Part shown: piece by piece, positions 7,906 to 16,986 of the stretch | How the letters are laid out: every line of letters starts with the position of its first letter | Numbering within the stretch: position 1 is the stretch's first letter | Assembly: GCA_046350355.1 (NCBI GenBank) | Contig: JAXMAN010000002.1 | Coordinates: 310,001 to 374,000, forward strand | Length of the DNA stretch: 64,000 nt | Source of the DNA: UBA966 sp046350355 | GTDB lineage: Bacteria; Planctomycetota; Phycisphaerae; Phycisphaerales; SM1A02 | Direction of reading: 5' to 3' | Program-made: the position numbers and the translations under genes | Notes under the pieces: generated by a model | What the model saw: only the letters and a program-made list of their open reading frames with translations | The model's database searches: none | Told to the model about the DNA's origin: nothing

Positions 7906-8948
7906 CAGCCGACCTCGCGGCGCTGGAAGAGCACGGTCGCGATGCAGAGCGCCGCGACGATCATCATCGCGCCGTAGGCCGCGCCCATCCCGACGTAGGC
8001 GACCGGGACGTCGTGCTTCTGCTGCACGGCCTCGCTGAGCCAGAAGACCTGGAAGTTGGGGACGAGCATGTGGGCGGCCTTGGCGGCGGCCCACTGCGCG
8101 TGGTTCCAGTCCAGCGAGCTTCCGGCGACGTTGTCCGAGGCCATGCGCTGGAACATCTCCTCGAGCTGGCGCACGCGGCGGCCGAAGAGCCAGTCGCTCA
8201 TCAGCCCGAGGACGTAGATGCCGAAGGTCGTCGCGAGGGTCACCACCTGTCCGAAGCGCGTCGAGACCGCCACCGCGATCCCCGAGAGCACTCCGAGGCC
8301 CAGCCACATCATCAGGAGCGCGATCCAGAGCGTTCCCTTGAACTGCGTCCCCGGATTGACCGGCGTCCAGTCCTTCCCGAAGAGCAGGCAGAGGAAGTAC
8401 GCGAGCCCCAGCAGCGGCACGCCGAAGACCAGCACCGACGCGGGGAAGCTCCAGGCGTAGTAGTAGTTGCACCAGACCGCGGCGCCGACGGCGGCCAGCA
8501 GCGAGAGGATGCCGATCGTGAGCACCGGGGCGTGGTAGGGGGTCGCCACCGTGGGCATCGTGCCGTGCATCTCCACCAGCAGGAAGACGAAGGTGAGGTA
8601 GAGGGTGGTGGCGGTGAGCGCCCCGGCGACGCCCAGGTACTTGCCCCAGACGAAGATCGGCCGCGAGACGGGCTTGGAGATCACCGTCAGCACCGTCCGG
8701 TTGTCGATCTCCCGGCTGAGCGCGCTCGTCGAGAGGAACGCAGCCAGGACGGTGCCGCAGACGAAGATCGTCGAGAGGGCGATGTCCACGAACATGCGCT
8801 GGTCGTCCATGAGCGTGAAGCCGCTGAAGGGGACGCTCAGGATCACCAGCAGCGTGCCCACGACCAGGATGGTCAGGACCACCGGCTGGCGGACGCATTC
8901 GAGGAAGGTGTTGCGGGCGATCGCCCAGAGCTGTTCGAGGAGGGTCAT
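7905..8948 (-). CDS. ABC-2 family transporter permease (NosY-like)
   Basis: A 347-residue integral membrane protein with about six hydrophobic segments, an N-terminal amphipathic region (MTLLEQLWAIARNTFLECVR) and the ABC-2/NosY motif SREIDNRTVLTVISKPVSRP followed by WGKYLG. No ATPase gene is adjacent on this strand. The nearest is at 13657, and the second permease at 14919 carries the matching phrase RDRQVWTVLTKPISR...GKWLG, so the two permeases may share that ATPase. The ATG at 8948 faces the divergent SPFH operon across 141 bases containing an inverted repeat. The substrate is unknown. Confidence 0.8.
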   Translation of the reverse strand: MTLLEQLWAIARNTFLECVRQPVVLTILVVGTLLVILSVPFSGFTLMDDQRMFVDIALSTIFVCGTVLAAFLSTSALSREIDNRTVLTVISKPVSRPIFVWGKYLGVAGALTATTLYLTFVFLLVEMHGTMPTVATPYHAPVLTIGILSLLAAVGAAVWCNYYYAWSFPASVLVFGVPLLGLAYFLCLLFGKDWTPVNPGTQFKGTLWIALLMMWLGLGVLSGIAVAVSTRFGQVVTLATTFGIYVLGLMSDWLFGRRVRQLEEMFQRMASDNVAGSSLDWNHAQWAAAKAAHMLVPNFQVFWLSEAVQQKHDVPVAYVGMGAAYGAMMIVAALCIATVLFQRREVG

Positions 8949-8951
8949 CGC

Positions 8952-8991
8952 GGGTACCGGATCCGCCGCGGCGGTCCGGGATACGGTACCC
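8952..8991. promoter_or_regulatory. Nested inverted repeats between divergent permease and SPFH operon
   Basis: GGGTACCG (8952-8959) is repeated inverted as CGGTACCC (8984-8991), with the 12-bp palindrome CCGCCGCGGCGG at 8963-8974 between them. The site lies between the starts of two divergent transcription units, a typical location for an operator. No matching regulator gene lies beside it. A transcript hairpin is the alternative. Confidence 0.4.
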
Positions 8992-9089
8992 TTCCGGCCC
9001 GAACCCGGTTCGCCGTCGCCGCGTAGCAGCCATGCGCTGCCCTCCCGGACCGGTCTCCGGGGAGGGATTCCGGCAGCCGACAGACCACG

Positions 9090-11255
9090 ATGCGCACCGA
9101 CCAGTACGCCTATCAGCAAGCGACCCGGGTCACCGGGATCGGTCTCATCTCGCAGGCCGCCATCGGCCTCGTGCTCCTCGTGCTGGGGCGCGTGGCAGGC
9201 AGCACGGCCTTCGTCTACGCGAGCTACTTCGCCTTCATCGGCATCGCCGTCTGGGGCGCCCTGGCGGCCACCTTCCACCAGCACAAGCTGGCGGCACTCG
9301 AGGAGCTGGAGGCCGAGGAACTCCGCGCCGAACGCAGCGACGCCTCGGTCTTCGAGCGCGAGCGGGCCGACGAGTCGATGGTCGCCGCCCGGCGCCTGAA
9401 GCAGATGTACGCGCTGCTGCTGCCGGGGGTGAGCCTTGCGGTGGCGGCCGCCCTGGGCACGGCGGGCTACTTCACCTACCGCGCCATCTCTCCCGCGGGC
9501 GACGCCATCACGGACGCCCCGGAGTTCACCGTCGGCGACAAGTCCGGCTGGCAGCTCGCGCTCTGCGTGGCGCTCTCGCTGGGCACCTTCATCCTGTCGC
9601 GCTTCGTCGCGGGCATGGCGAAGCAGCCCGTCTGGCAGAACCTGCGCGGCGGCGCCGGCTACATGGTCGGCACCGCGCTGGTCCTCTGCGCGGTGGGCGT
9701 CGGCCTGGTCGCGGACGTCTTCGGCAGCCCCGAGGTCCTCAAGAACGTCGTCCTGGCCATCGGCATCGCCGAGATGGCCTTCGCCGGCGAGATCGTCCTG
9801 AACTTCATCCTGGCGCTCTACCGGCCGCGCCGCGTGAACGAGACCCCGCGCGCCGCCTTCGACTCGCGCGTCCTGAGCCTCTTCGCCGCGCCGGACTCGA
9901 TCGTCCGCTCGATCAACGAGGCGGTCAACTACCAGTTCGGCTTCGACATCACCTCGAGCTGGGGCTACCAGCTCATGCTGCGCAGCGTCCTCTGGCTCGC
10001 GGGCCTGGGCGCCGCGGTGCTCGTGCTGCTCTCCTGCATCACCGTCGTCCCGCCGGGGCAGCAGGCCGTGCGCATGCGCGGCGGCGCGATCGTGCCGCCG
10101 GTCTACGAGGGCGCGATGGTGGTGAAGTGGCCCTGGCCGATCGAGACGGTCGAGGTCTACGACGTCGCGCGCCTGCGCACGCTGCAGCTTGGCCCCAAGC
10201 CGATGAAGGTCGGCAAGGTCAACGTCTGGGGCGACAGCAGCAACGCCGATCCGGACCGCATGCCGTACATCGTCGCGGCCTCGACGCTGAGCGAGCAGGT
10301 CAAGCCCGCCGAGGGCGCCGTCTCCCCGCCGCCCGCGGGCATCGCCGCCGGCGCCGCGCCGGACGCCGCCGCGGACGCGGTCTCGGACCAGTTCGCGCTC
10401 GTCGACGCGGACATCCTCCTGAACTACCGCGTGAAGACCGACGGCCTCCTGGACTGGCTCGGCTTCGCGAGCGACACGCGCCTGCGCCGCGGCGGCGTCG
10501 AGATGCGCGAGCGCGCGCTGCGCGACCTCGCCCAGCGCGAGGTGACGCAGTACCTCTCCACGCAGCCCATCGACGACATCCTCTCGCCGCGCGGCAGCAG
10601 CCTGCCGACCGCGCTGCGCGAGCGCATCCAGCGCAGCTTCGACGCGCACGGGACGGGCGTCGAGGTGGTCGCGGTGCAGGTCCCCGCGCTTCGCCCGCCC
10701 AACGGCGAGAAGCAGGGGATGTTCGAGGAGGTCTCGATCCGCCGCCAGAACGCGCGCAAGGTGCGCGAGCAGGCCGCGGGCGAGGTGAACACCTCGATGG
10801 CGATGCTGGTGGGCGGCCCCGACCGCGCGACGGAGATCGTCGCGGCGATCGAGGAGCTGCAGCGCCTGGAGCGCGCCGAGGGCGTCGACGGCCCGCAGGC
10901 GCGCGAGCAGCGCGCGAAGGTCGAGAAGATGATCATGTCCACCAGCGGCGCGGCCGCGAGCGTCGTCTCGGCGGCGCGCGCGCGGCGGTGGGGGATCGTG
11001 ATGGGCGCGGCGCGCGACGCGGCGGAGGTCCTGGGCCAGGCGCCCGCCTACCGCGCGGCGCCGGAGCTCTACAAGCAGTTCCGGACCATGCAGGTCCTCG
11101 GCGTCGCGCTCGCCGGCGTGCGCGTCAAGTACGTGCTGGGTGAGGGGGTCGGCCCCCGCGCCGACCTCGGCGTGACCATGAAGCAGCCGGAGTCGGGCCT
11201 CAACCTCGCCGACTACCTCGAGAAGAAGGACAAGCCCGCGGGAGGCAGCAACTGA
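9090..11255 (+). CDS. Polytopic membrane SPFH (HflK-like) protein
   Basis: A 721-residue protein with an unusual build. Roughly seven hydrophobic segments fill residues 14-320, including one at about 297-320 (SVLWLAGLGAAVLVLLSC). A stomatin/HflK-type SPFH domain follows, starting ITVVPPGQQAVRMRGG. Classical HflK has a single N-terminal membrane anchor, so the polytopic N-terminus is distinctive. The C-terminal half has the typical Ala/Arg/Glu-rich coiled region (SIRRQNARKVREQAAGEV). The SPFH domain is interrupted by an Ala/Pro/Gly-rich loop near residues 405-435. TGATG at 11253-11257 couples it to the HflC-like gene. It probably forms hetero-oligomeric membrane rings with the next two products; its partner protease is unknown. 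Confidence 0.75.
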   Translation: MRTDQYAYQQATRVTGIGLISQAAIGLVLLVLGRVAGSTAFVYASYFAFIGIAVWGALAATFHQHKLAALEELEAEELRAERSDASVFERERADESMVAARRLKQMYALLLPGVSLAVAAALGTAGYFTYRAISPAGDAITDAPEFTVGDKSGWQLALCVALSLGTFILSRFVAGMAKQPVWQNLRGGAGYMVGTALVLCAVGVGLVADVFGSPEVLKNVVLAIGIAEMAFAGEIVLNFILALYRPRRVNETPRAAFDSRVLSLFAAPDSIVRSINEAVNYQFGFDITSSWGYQLMLRSVLWLAGLGAAVLVLLSCITVVPPGQQAVRMRGGAIVPPVYEGAMVVKWPWPIETVEVYDVARLRTLQLGPKPMKVGKVNVWGDSSNADPDRMPYIVAASTLSEQVKPAEGAVSPPPAGIAAGAAPDAAADAVSDQFALVDADILLNYRVKTDGLLDWLGFASDTRLRRGGVEMRERALRDLAQREVTQYLSTQPIDDILSPRGSSLPTALRERIQRSFDAHGTGVEVVAVQVPALRPPNGEKQGMFEEVSIRRQNARKVREQAAGEVNTSMAMLVGGPDRATEIVAAIEELQRLERAEGVDGPQAREQRAKVEKMIMSTSGAAASVVSAARARRWGIVMGAARDAAEVLGQAPAYRAAPELYKQFRTMQVLGVALAGVRVKYVLGEGVGPRADLGVTMKQPESGLNLADYLEKKDKPAGGSN

Positions 11256-12184
11256 TGAACCGCACCATCGCCATCGTCGTCGGGACCCTGATCCTGCTCG
11301 TGCTCGTGCTCTACAACACGACCTACACGGTGAACTTCCACGAGATCGCGGTCGTCACCCGCTTCGGCAAGCCCGCGGCGGTGCAGCGCGACCCCGGCCT
11401 GCACTTCAAGATGCCCTTCTTCATCGACCAGGTGACGAAGCTCGACACCCGCCAGCAGCTCATCGAGAGCCCGCTGGAGACGGTGCTCACGCGCGACGGG
11501 CAGCAGGTCCTCGTGCAGGCCTTCATGATGTGGCGCATCGACACCGATCCGGACGCGGCGCTGCGCTTCTTCGCGAGCTACTCCTCGCTCGAGGGGGCGA
11601 CCAAGGACCTGGAGACGCAGCTTCAGGGCGCGCTGCGCGCGATCGCCGGCTACAGCTTCAACGACCTCGTCGGGCAGACCAACAAGCTCGCCGACGCGGA
11701 GGCCTCGATCCTGGCGGACGTCAAGGGCGGCCGCCTCGCGGGCACGACGCCGGTGATGGTGGGCATCTCGCAGGTCGTCCTGCCGCCCAAGACCACCGTC
11801 GCGGTGCTCGGCCGCATGGCCGACGTGCAGCGCCAGCTCGGCGACCTCGAGGAGACCAAGGGCAAGAGCGCCGCCGAGGCGCTCAAGAGCCAGGCCAAGA
11901 GCCAGGCCGACACCATCCGCAGCTTCACCGAGCAGTGGGCCGCGCGCATCGAGGCCAAGGGCAACGAGGAGGCGACGCGCTACTACGGCGAGATGAAGCA
12001 GGAGGCGGAGCTGGCGGTCTTCCTGACCTGGCTGGACACGCTCAAGGCGTCGCTCTCCGCGAACACCACCTACATCATCGACACCTCGCGCGCGCCCTTC
12101 CACCTGCTGAACCTCGACGCGCCGATGGACGCGAAGGGCATCCCGCAGCCGCCCGCCGCGCGCACCGCCGGCGACCGCAAGTGA
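11255..12184 (+). CDS. HflC-like SPFH domain protein
   Basis: A 309-residue stomatin/prohibitin-family protein of HflC size. It has one N-terminal membrane anchor (IAIVVGTLILLVLVLY, about residues 5-20), then the HflC-type sequence FHEIAVVTRFGKPAAVQRDPGLHFKMPF, LDTRQQLIESPLETVLTRDGQ, and a C-terminal Ala/Glu/Lys coiled region. HflC and HflK form a periplasm-facing cage around the FtsH protease in other bacteria; no ftsH is in this window. It starts on the stop of the preceding SPFH gene and lies eight bases before a third SPFH gene. Confidence 0.85.
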   Translation: MNRTIAIVVGTLILLVLVLYNTTYTVNFHEIAVVTRFGKPAAVQRDPGLHFKMPFFIDQVTKLDTRQQLIESPLETVLTRDGQQVLVQAFMMWRIDTDPDAALRFFASYSSLEGATKDLETQLQGALRAIAGYSFNDLVGQTNKLADAEASILADVKGGRLAGTTPVMVGISQVVLPPKTTVAVLGRMADVQRQLGDLEETKGKSAAEALKSQAKSQADTIRSFTEQWAARIEAKGNEEATRYYGEMKQEAELAVFLTWLDTLKASLSANTTYIIDTSRAPFHLLNLDAPMDAKGIPQPPAARTAGDRK

Positions 12185-12191
12185 GCCTCCG

Positions 12192-13637
12192 ATGACGCAG
12201 CCCAGCGACAACCTCCCCGACGGCGAGCTCCCAGAGCAGCAGGAGCCCGACGCACCGCGCCGCGGCGCGAGCGCGCAGTTCGCGGTCTCGCAGGCGACGG
12301 GCGCGCAGGCCGCGATGCGCCAGGCGATGGACCCGGCGAACCAGTCGCTCGCCGAGGCGCTGCGCCTGAGCTACCGCGTCCTGCAGGGCGCGATCGTCGC
12401 GCTGGTGGTCGTCTTCCTCTTCAGCGGCTTCCAGACGGTGAAGGAGGGGCAGACCGGCGTCAAGACCTTCTTCGGCCGCATCGTGGGCGAGCCCGGCATG
12501 GAGCAGGTCGTCCCCGGACTCCAGCCCTTCTGGCCCTATCCCGCGGGCGAGATCGTGCTGCTTCCGCAGAAGGACGCCGTCGACCTGGGCTCGGAGTTCT
12601 GGCCCTCGCTCAAGAGCAACGTGCCCGGCAAGGTGCTCACGCTCGACGAGGCCACCTCGGGCGCCAGCCCCACCGACCCGATCCGTCCCGGCGAGTCCGG
12701 CTCGCTCATCACCGCCGACGGCGACCTGGTGCACGCGCGCGTCACCGCGGAGTTCGTCGTGGAGGACTCGGTGCGCACGCTGGGCGAGCTGCAGCCGGAG
12801 AAGCTGCGCGACATCGTCCGCCGCGCGCTCGCGCGCGGGCTCGTGCAGACCGCGGCGCAGTACACCCTGCAGGAGTTCCTCGAGTCGCGCGACCAGCCCC
12901 CGCAGGTGCTGCGCCAGCGCGCGCAGCAGGCGCTCGACGCGATGAAGAGCGGCATCACGCTCAGCAGCGTCGTCATCACCGACAAGGTCGCGCCGCTGGC
13001 GGTGCGCAACTCCTACAGCCGCGTCCAGGAGGCGCGCGTCAACGCGACCACCTCCGTGAACGCGGCGCAGGGCGAGGCCAAGACCACGCTGATCTCGATG
13101 GCCGGCCCGGAGTACCCGCGCCTGCTCGAGGTGATCGAGCGCTACGAGGCGGAGCTCACGCGCGGCGACCTCGCCGCCGCCGACCGCGTCCTGGCCGAGC
13201 TGGGCGAGCGCCTCGAGGGGCGCGCCTCCGCCGGCGAGACGAGCGCGATCATCGGCCGCGCGCAGTCCTATCAGGAGACGGTGCGCGCGACGCTGGGCAA
13301 GGAGGCGCGCCGCCTCGAGGGCCTGGTCGCGAGCTACCGCGAGAACCCCGTGCAGCTCGTGCGCAAGCTCTGGCTGGACGCGCTGCGCGACGTGATCGCC
13401 TCCGGCACCGCCGAGGTCTTCTCGACGCCGGCCGACGGCGGCCCGGTGCGCCTGGCGATCGAGAGCTCGCCCGAGGTCATGCAGACCCGCCGGCGCGACG
13501 AGCTCGAGCGCCGCAAGCGCGCCAACGACATGAACATGGGCATCCCGGGCTTCAACCTGGGAAGCCGGCAGATCATCATCGACGGCCCGGGCCGCCGCCT
13601 CGAGCGCAGCGGCGACAAGGGCTTCGGCCGCGACTGA
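12192..13637 (+). CDS. HflK-like SPFH domain protein
   Basis: A 481-residue SPFH protein. A disordered, acidic and Gln-rich N-terminus (about 1-65) comes first, then one membrane anchor (LQGAIVALVVVFLFSGF, about 66-82). The SPFH domain follows with VKEGQTGVKTFFGRIVGE and PGLQPFWPYPAGEIVLLP. A long coiled region contains PLAVRNSYSRVQEARVNATT, comparable to the HflK helical stretch, and an insertion around VIERYEAELTRGDLAAADRV. The C-terminus is Gly/Arg-rich. It is the third SPFH gene in a row, followed directly by an ABC ATPase and permease. Confidence 0.78.
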   Translation: MTQPSDNLPDGELPEQQEPDAPRRGASAQFAVSQATGAQAAMRQAMDPANQSLAEALRLSYRVLQGAIVALVVVFLFSGFQTVKEGQTGVKTFFGRIVGEPGMEQVVPGLQPFWPYPAGEIVLLPQKDAVDLGSEFWPSLKSNVPGKVLTLDEATSGASPTDPIRPGESGSLITADGDLVHARVTAEFVVEDSVRTLGELQPEKLRDIVRRALARGLVQTAAQYTLQEFLESRDQPPQVLRQRAQQALDAMKSGITLSSVVITDKVAPLAVRNSYSRVQEARVNATTSVNAAQGEAKTTLISMAGPEYPRLLEVIERYEAELTRGDLAAADRVLAELGERLEGRASAGETSAIIGRAQSYQETVRATLGKEARRLEGLVASYRENPVQLVRKLWLDALRDVIASGTAEVFSTPADGGPVRLAIESSPEVMQTRRRDELERRKRANDMNMGIPGFNLGSRQIIIDGPGRRLERSGDKGFGRD

Positions 13638-13656
13638 CGCGGCGAGGGTGCATCCC

Positions 13657-14919
13657 ATGGCGACGACCGCCTCGTCCGATTCCATCGTGGAGGCCGTCGG
13701 CCTCACCAAGGTCTTCAGCGACTTCTGGATGCGCCAGAAGGCGGTGGCGGTCGACAACATCGACTTCCAGATCCACCGCGGGGAGACCTTCGGCCTGCTG
13801 GGACCCAACGGCAGCGGCAAGAGCACGACCATCAAGATGATCCTGGGGCTGCTGCACAAGACGCGCGGCCAGCTCCTGGTCCTGGGACGCGACCCCAGCG
13901 ACGTCGCGGTGAAGAAGCGCATCGGCTACCTCCCCGAGGAGAGCTACATGTACCGCTTCCTCACGCCGCTGGAGACGCTGGACTTCTACGCGAAGCTCTT
14001 CGGGCTCGAGGCCGCGGTGCGCCGCCGCCGCTCGCAGGAGCTGCTGGAGATGGTCGGCCTCGCGCACGCCGCGAACCGTCCCGTCGGCGAGTTCTCCAAG
14101 GGCATGGCGCGCCGCCTGGGCATCGCGCAGGCGCTCATCAACGACCCCGACCTGCTGATCCTGGACGAGCCGACCTCGGGCCTGGATCCGCTGGGCTCGC
14201 GCCAGGTGAAGGACCTGCTGCTGGACCTGGGCCGGCGCGGCAAGACGATCCTGCTCTCGAGCCACCAGCTCGACGACGTGCAGGATGTCTGCCACCGCAT
14301 GGTGATCCTCTACGGCGGCAAGATCCGCCGCTCGGGGACCGTCGAGCAGCTCCTGGACGACACCGGCCGCACGATCATCACCACGCCGCGCCTGCGTCCC
14401 GAGACGGTGACGCGCATCGAGGCGCTGCTGGAGCAGTCCGAGCATGTCGGGATCGAGCGCGTCGCCGCGCCGCGCCAGCGGCTGGAGGACCTCTTCCTGC
14501 AGATCGTCGAGCAGGCGCGCGCCGAGCAGGTGCGCACCAGCGGCGCGCAGTCGGGTGGACCGACGGCGGCCTTCCTGCGCGGCGAGACCGAGGAGGGCGC
14601 CGTCCTCATCGATGCGCTCGCCAAGGACGAGCCGCGCACGCCCGCGCCGGCGGCCGCCACGCCCGCCGCGCCCGCCGGCCCCGCGCGCGAGGTGCTCGAC
14701 GAGCTCGTCTCCGGCGAGGCGGCCGCGAAGCCCGCGGCGGCGAAGCCGGCCTCTTCCGCCGCTCCCGCGCCCGCGCCGGCGGCCGCGAAGCCCGCCGCGC
14801 CCGCCAGCCCCGCCAGCCCCGCCGCGCCCGCGAAGCCCGCCGCCCCGCAGCGTCCCGCGCCGCAGGTCGACCAGTCCGTGATCGATGACCTCCTCGGAGG
14901 CGGAGGGAAGTCGCCGTGA
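13657..14919 (+). CDS. ABC transporter ATP-binding protein with Pro/Ala-rich tail
   Basis: A 420-residue ABC-2 exporter ATPase. It has Walker A GPNGSGKST (49-57), Q-loop region YLPEESYMY, signature EFSKGMARRLG (145-155), Walker B and D-loop LILDEPTSGLD (167-177), and H-loop LLSSHQLDDV. The ATPase domain ends near residue 300. An unusual tail follows: REVLDELVSGE (344-354), a Pro/Ala/Lys-rich linker, then QSVIDDLLGGGG (406-417). The two short acidic motifs look alike and may bind a partner. The ATG at 13657 is preferred over GTG 13648 because GGCGAGGG lies upstream. Its stop overlaps the permease start. It is likely to energise the permease at 14919 and possibly that at 7905. Confidence 0.88.
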   Translation: MATTASSDSIVEAVGLTKVFSDFWMRQKAVAVDNIDFQIHRGETFGLLGPNGSGKSTTIKMILGLLHKTRGQLLVLGRDPSDVAVKKRIGYLPEESYMYRFLTPLETLDFYAKLFGLEAAVRRRRSQELLEMVGLAHAANRPVGEFSKGMARRLGIAQALINDPDLLILDEPTSGLDPLGSRQVKDLLLDLGRRGKTILLSSHQLDDVQDVCHRMVILYGGKIRRSGTVEQLLDDTGRTIITTPRLRPETVTRIEALLEQSEHVGIERVAAPRQRLEDLFLQIVEQARAEQVRTSGAQSGGPTAAFLRGETEEGAVLIDALAKDEPRTPAPAAATPAAPAGPAREVLDELVSGEAAAKPAAAKPASSAAPAPAPAAAKPAAPASPASPAAPAKPAAPQRPAPQVDQSVIDDLLGGGGKSP

Positions 14920-16973
14920 TGCGGCTGCTGCAGCGGCTCCACCGCTGGATGCAGGAGATGCAGGCCCGCCGCGCGGTGCGCATCGGCGCCTCGGTGCTCG
15001 TGCTCGCCGCCGTCGCGGCGGTCGCGTGGCCGATCTTCTCCGTCGCCAGCAGCCTGGAGTCGCAGCAGTCGGCCATCCTCGCCGCGCTGCGCGAGTCGAG
15101 CGCCAAGAAGCGCGATCCCGCGGCGATGCGGCTCATCGAGCGCAGCAGCGTGCAGGCGGGCGACCGCGAGTACGGCAGCCCGCGCCTGCTGCCGCGCCCG
15201 ATCGAGCTCTTCGACGACGAAGGCGAGATCCCCGAGGCGACCAAGCGCGACCTCGCCTGGCGCTTCGTCGCGGAGCAGGTGCCCGGGTGGATGCCCGACC
15301 TGCTCGTGCGCTCGCCCGCGACCACGGGGGCCGTCGCCGCGGGCACGCTCGCCGCGCTGCTGGCGATCGTCTGGCTCGGGATGCTCGTGCCCGCGCTCGA
15401 GTGGGGCGCCGGCTTCGCGCTGGTGGGCGCGGCCTTCTGGGCGCTGGGCTGGGCGAGCGCGGTGCAGGGGCTGGGCGCGATGGCGCTCTCGCTGCTGCTC
15501 TTCGGCGTCCTCTGGTGGCTGGTGGGCGCGCTGCTCGCCTCGCGGCGCGGCCCCGTCGCCGTCGCGCGCACCAGCGTGCTCGAAGGCGTGCGGAGCTGGG
15601 CCGCGCCGGCCTTCGCCTTCCCGATCGCGCTGCTCATCCCGATGCTCGCGCTCTCGCGCGATCCGGGGCAGGCGCTCTACCTGGCGATTCCCGGCTTCCT
15701 CGACTGGGGCCACACCGTCATCTACACCTCGGCCGCGCTGCTGGTGGTCTTCTTCGGCTGCGCGACGACCGCCTTCGAGATGCGCGACCGCCAGGTGTGG
15801 ACGGTGCTCACCAAGCCGATCTCGCGCGTGGGCTGGCTCGCGGGCAAGTGGCTCGGCACGCTCGCGCTCGCGGTCGCGCTGCTGGCCGGCGGCGGGATCG
15901 CGCTGGCGACGGGCGCGGCCTTCCTCGCCGCGCAGCGTCCCCTCGACGAGCGCGACGCGCGCGAGGTGCGCGACACCGTCCTCGTCGGCCGCATGGGATG
16001 GATGCCCACCTACGACCGCCTCGAGGGCGAGCGGCTGCGCGACGTCGTCGAGCGCGCGCTCGACGCCGACGCGGCGCTGAAGGCGGACATCGCCACCGGC
16101 ACGCGCGAGAAGGGGCAGGTGCTCTGGTCCCTCGCGCAGCAGCAGATCAAGGACTTCGAGGAGGCGCAGCGGCGCATCAAGATCGGCGACGCCAAGACCT
16201 TCGTCTTCCAGGGGCTGCAGGAGCCCGCCGCGCGCCGGCTGCCGATGTCGCTGCGCTACAAGTTCCACGGCGGCGCCGACGATGTCCACGAGCGCTTCCC
16301 GGTCGTCTTCGAGTACCAGAGCGGCGAGCGCAAGGGCCAGTGGGAGGTCCGCGAGTGGATCCCCACCGAGACCTACTCGCTCGCGCTCAGCCCGGACATG
16401 GTCGACGAGAAGGGGGTGCTGCGCCTGCGCATCATCAACGTCGGCTTCGACGAGTCGCGCAAGGAGTTCGTCCCCGGCGGCGTGCCCATCTACATCGACA
16501 AGGACGGGATCGAGGTCATGGCGACCTCGCAGACCTTCGGGGAGAACCTCCTCGCGGGGCTCGTCATCGACCTCGTGAAGGTCGGCTTCCTGGCGGCGCT
16601 CGCCGTGGTGGCGGGCTCGGTGCTGAGCTTCCCCATCGCGGTCCTCCTCTCCGCGGGCGTCTTCCTGATGGCGACGCTCACGCCCTTCCTGAACGTCTCG
16701 CTCAGCGAGTTCCGTCCCGACCACCAGGCCGGCCCGATCTCCATCGCCTTCCACTGGGTCGTGCGCGGGATCGGCCTGGGGATCGAGGCGGCGCTGCACC
16801 CCTTCGCCGAGCGCAGCCCCAGCGATTCGCTCGCGCAGGGGCGCGCCATCACCTGGTGGTCGGTCCTGCAGAGCATCGGCCTGATCGGGCTCGTCTGGAC
16901 CGGCCTGGTCCTGGTGATCGGCTGGCTCTCCATCCGCCGGAAGGAGATCGCCGTCTACAGCGGCCAGGGCTGA
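14919..16973 (+). CDS. Large ABC-2 type permease
   Basis: A 684-residue membrane protein. One membrane segment lies near residues 25-45, followed by an extracytoplasmic stretch rich in Arg/Glu. A cluster of hydrophobic segments spans about 130-330 with the ABC-2 phrase RDRQVWTVLTKPISRVGWLAGKWLG. A large soluble domain lies between about 345 and 545 and contains a beta-rich part with EYQSGERKGQWEVREWIP. Three or four more hydrophobic segments follow. Insertion of a soluble domain between membrane halves suggests a dedicated extracytoplasmic role. The ATG at 14919 forms TGATG with the ATPase stop; GTG 14916 is possible. It is most likely the partner of the preceding ATPase. Confidence 0.75.
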   Translation: MRLLQRLHRWMQEMQARRAVRIGASVLVLAAVAAVAWPIFSVASSLESQQSAILAALRESSAKKRDPAAMRLIERSSVQAGDREYGSPRLLPRPIELFDDEGEIPEATKRDLAWRFVAEQVPGWMPDLLVRSPATTGAVAAGTLAALLAIVWLGMLVPALEWGAGFALVGAAFWALGWASAVQGLGAMALSLLLFGVLWWLVGALLASRRGPVAVARTSVLEGVRSWAAPAFAFPIALLIPMLALSRDPGQALYLAIPGFLDWGHTVIYTSAALLVVFFGCATTAFEMRDRQVWTVLTKPISRVGWLAGKWLGTLALAVALLAGGGIALATGAAFLAAQRPLDERDAREVRDTVLVGRMGWMPTYDRLEGERLRDVVERALDADAALKADIATGTREKGQVLWSLAQQQIKDFEEAQRRIKIGDAKTFVFQGLQEPAARRLPMSLRYKFHGGADDVHERFPVVFEYQSGERKGQWEVREWIPTETYSLALSPDMVDEKGVLRLRIINVGFDESRKEFVPGGVPIYIDKDGIEVMATSQTFGENLLAGLVIDLVKVGFLAALAVVAGSVLSFPIAVLLSAGVFLMATLTPFLNVSLSEFRPDHQAGPISIAFHWVVRGIGLGIEAALHPFAERSPSDSLAQGRAITWWSVLQSIGLIGLVWTGLVLVIGWLSIRRKEIAVYSGQG

Positions 16974-16986
16974 GGCCCGAACCACC

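Noticed and set aside
7905..10649. Possible 914-residue ABC permease with a long N-terminal extension
   Set aside because: The extension is antisense to the SPFH gene; the membrane protein starts naturally at ATG 8948.
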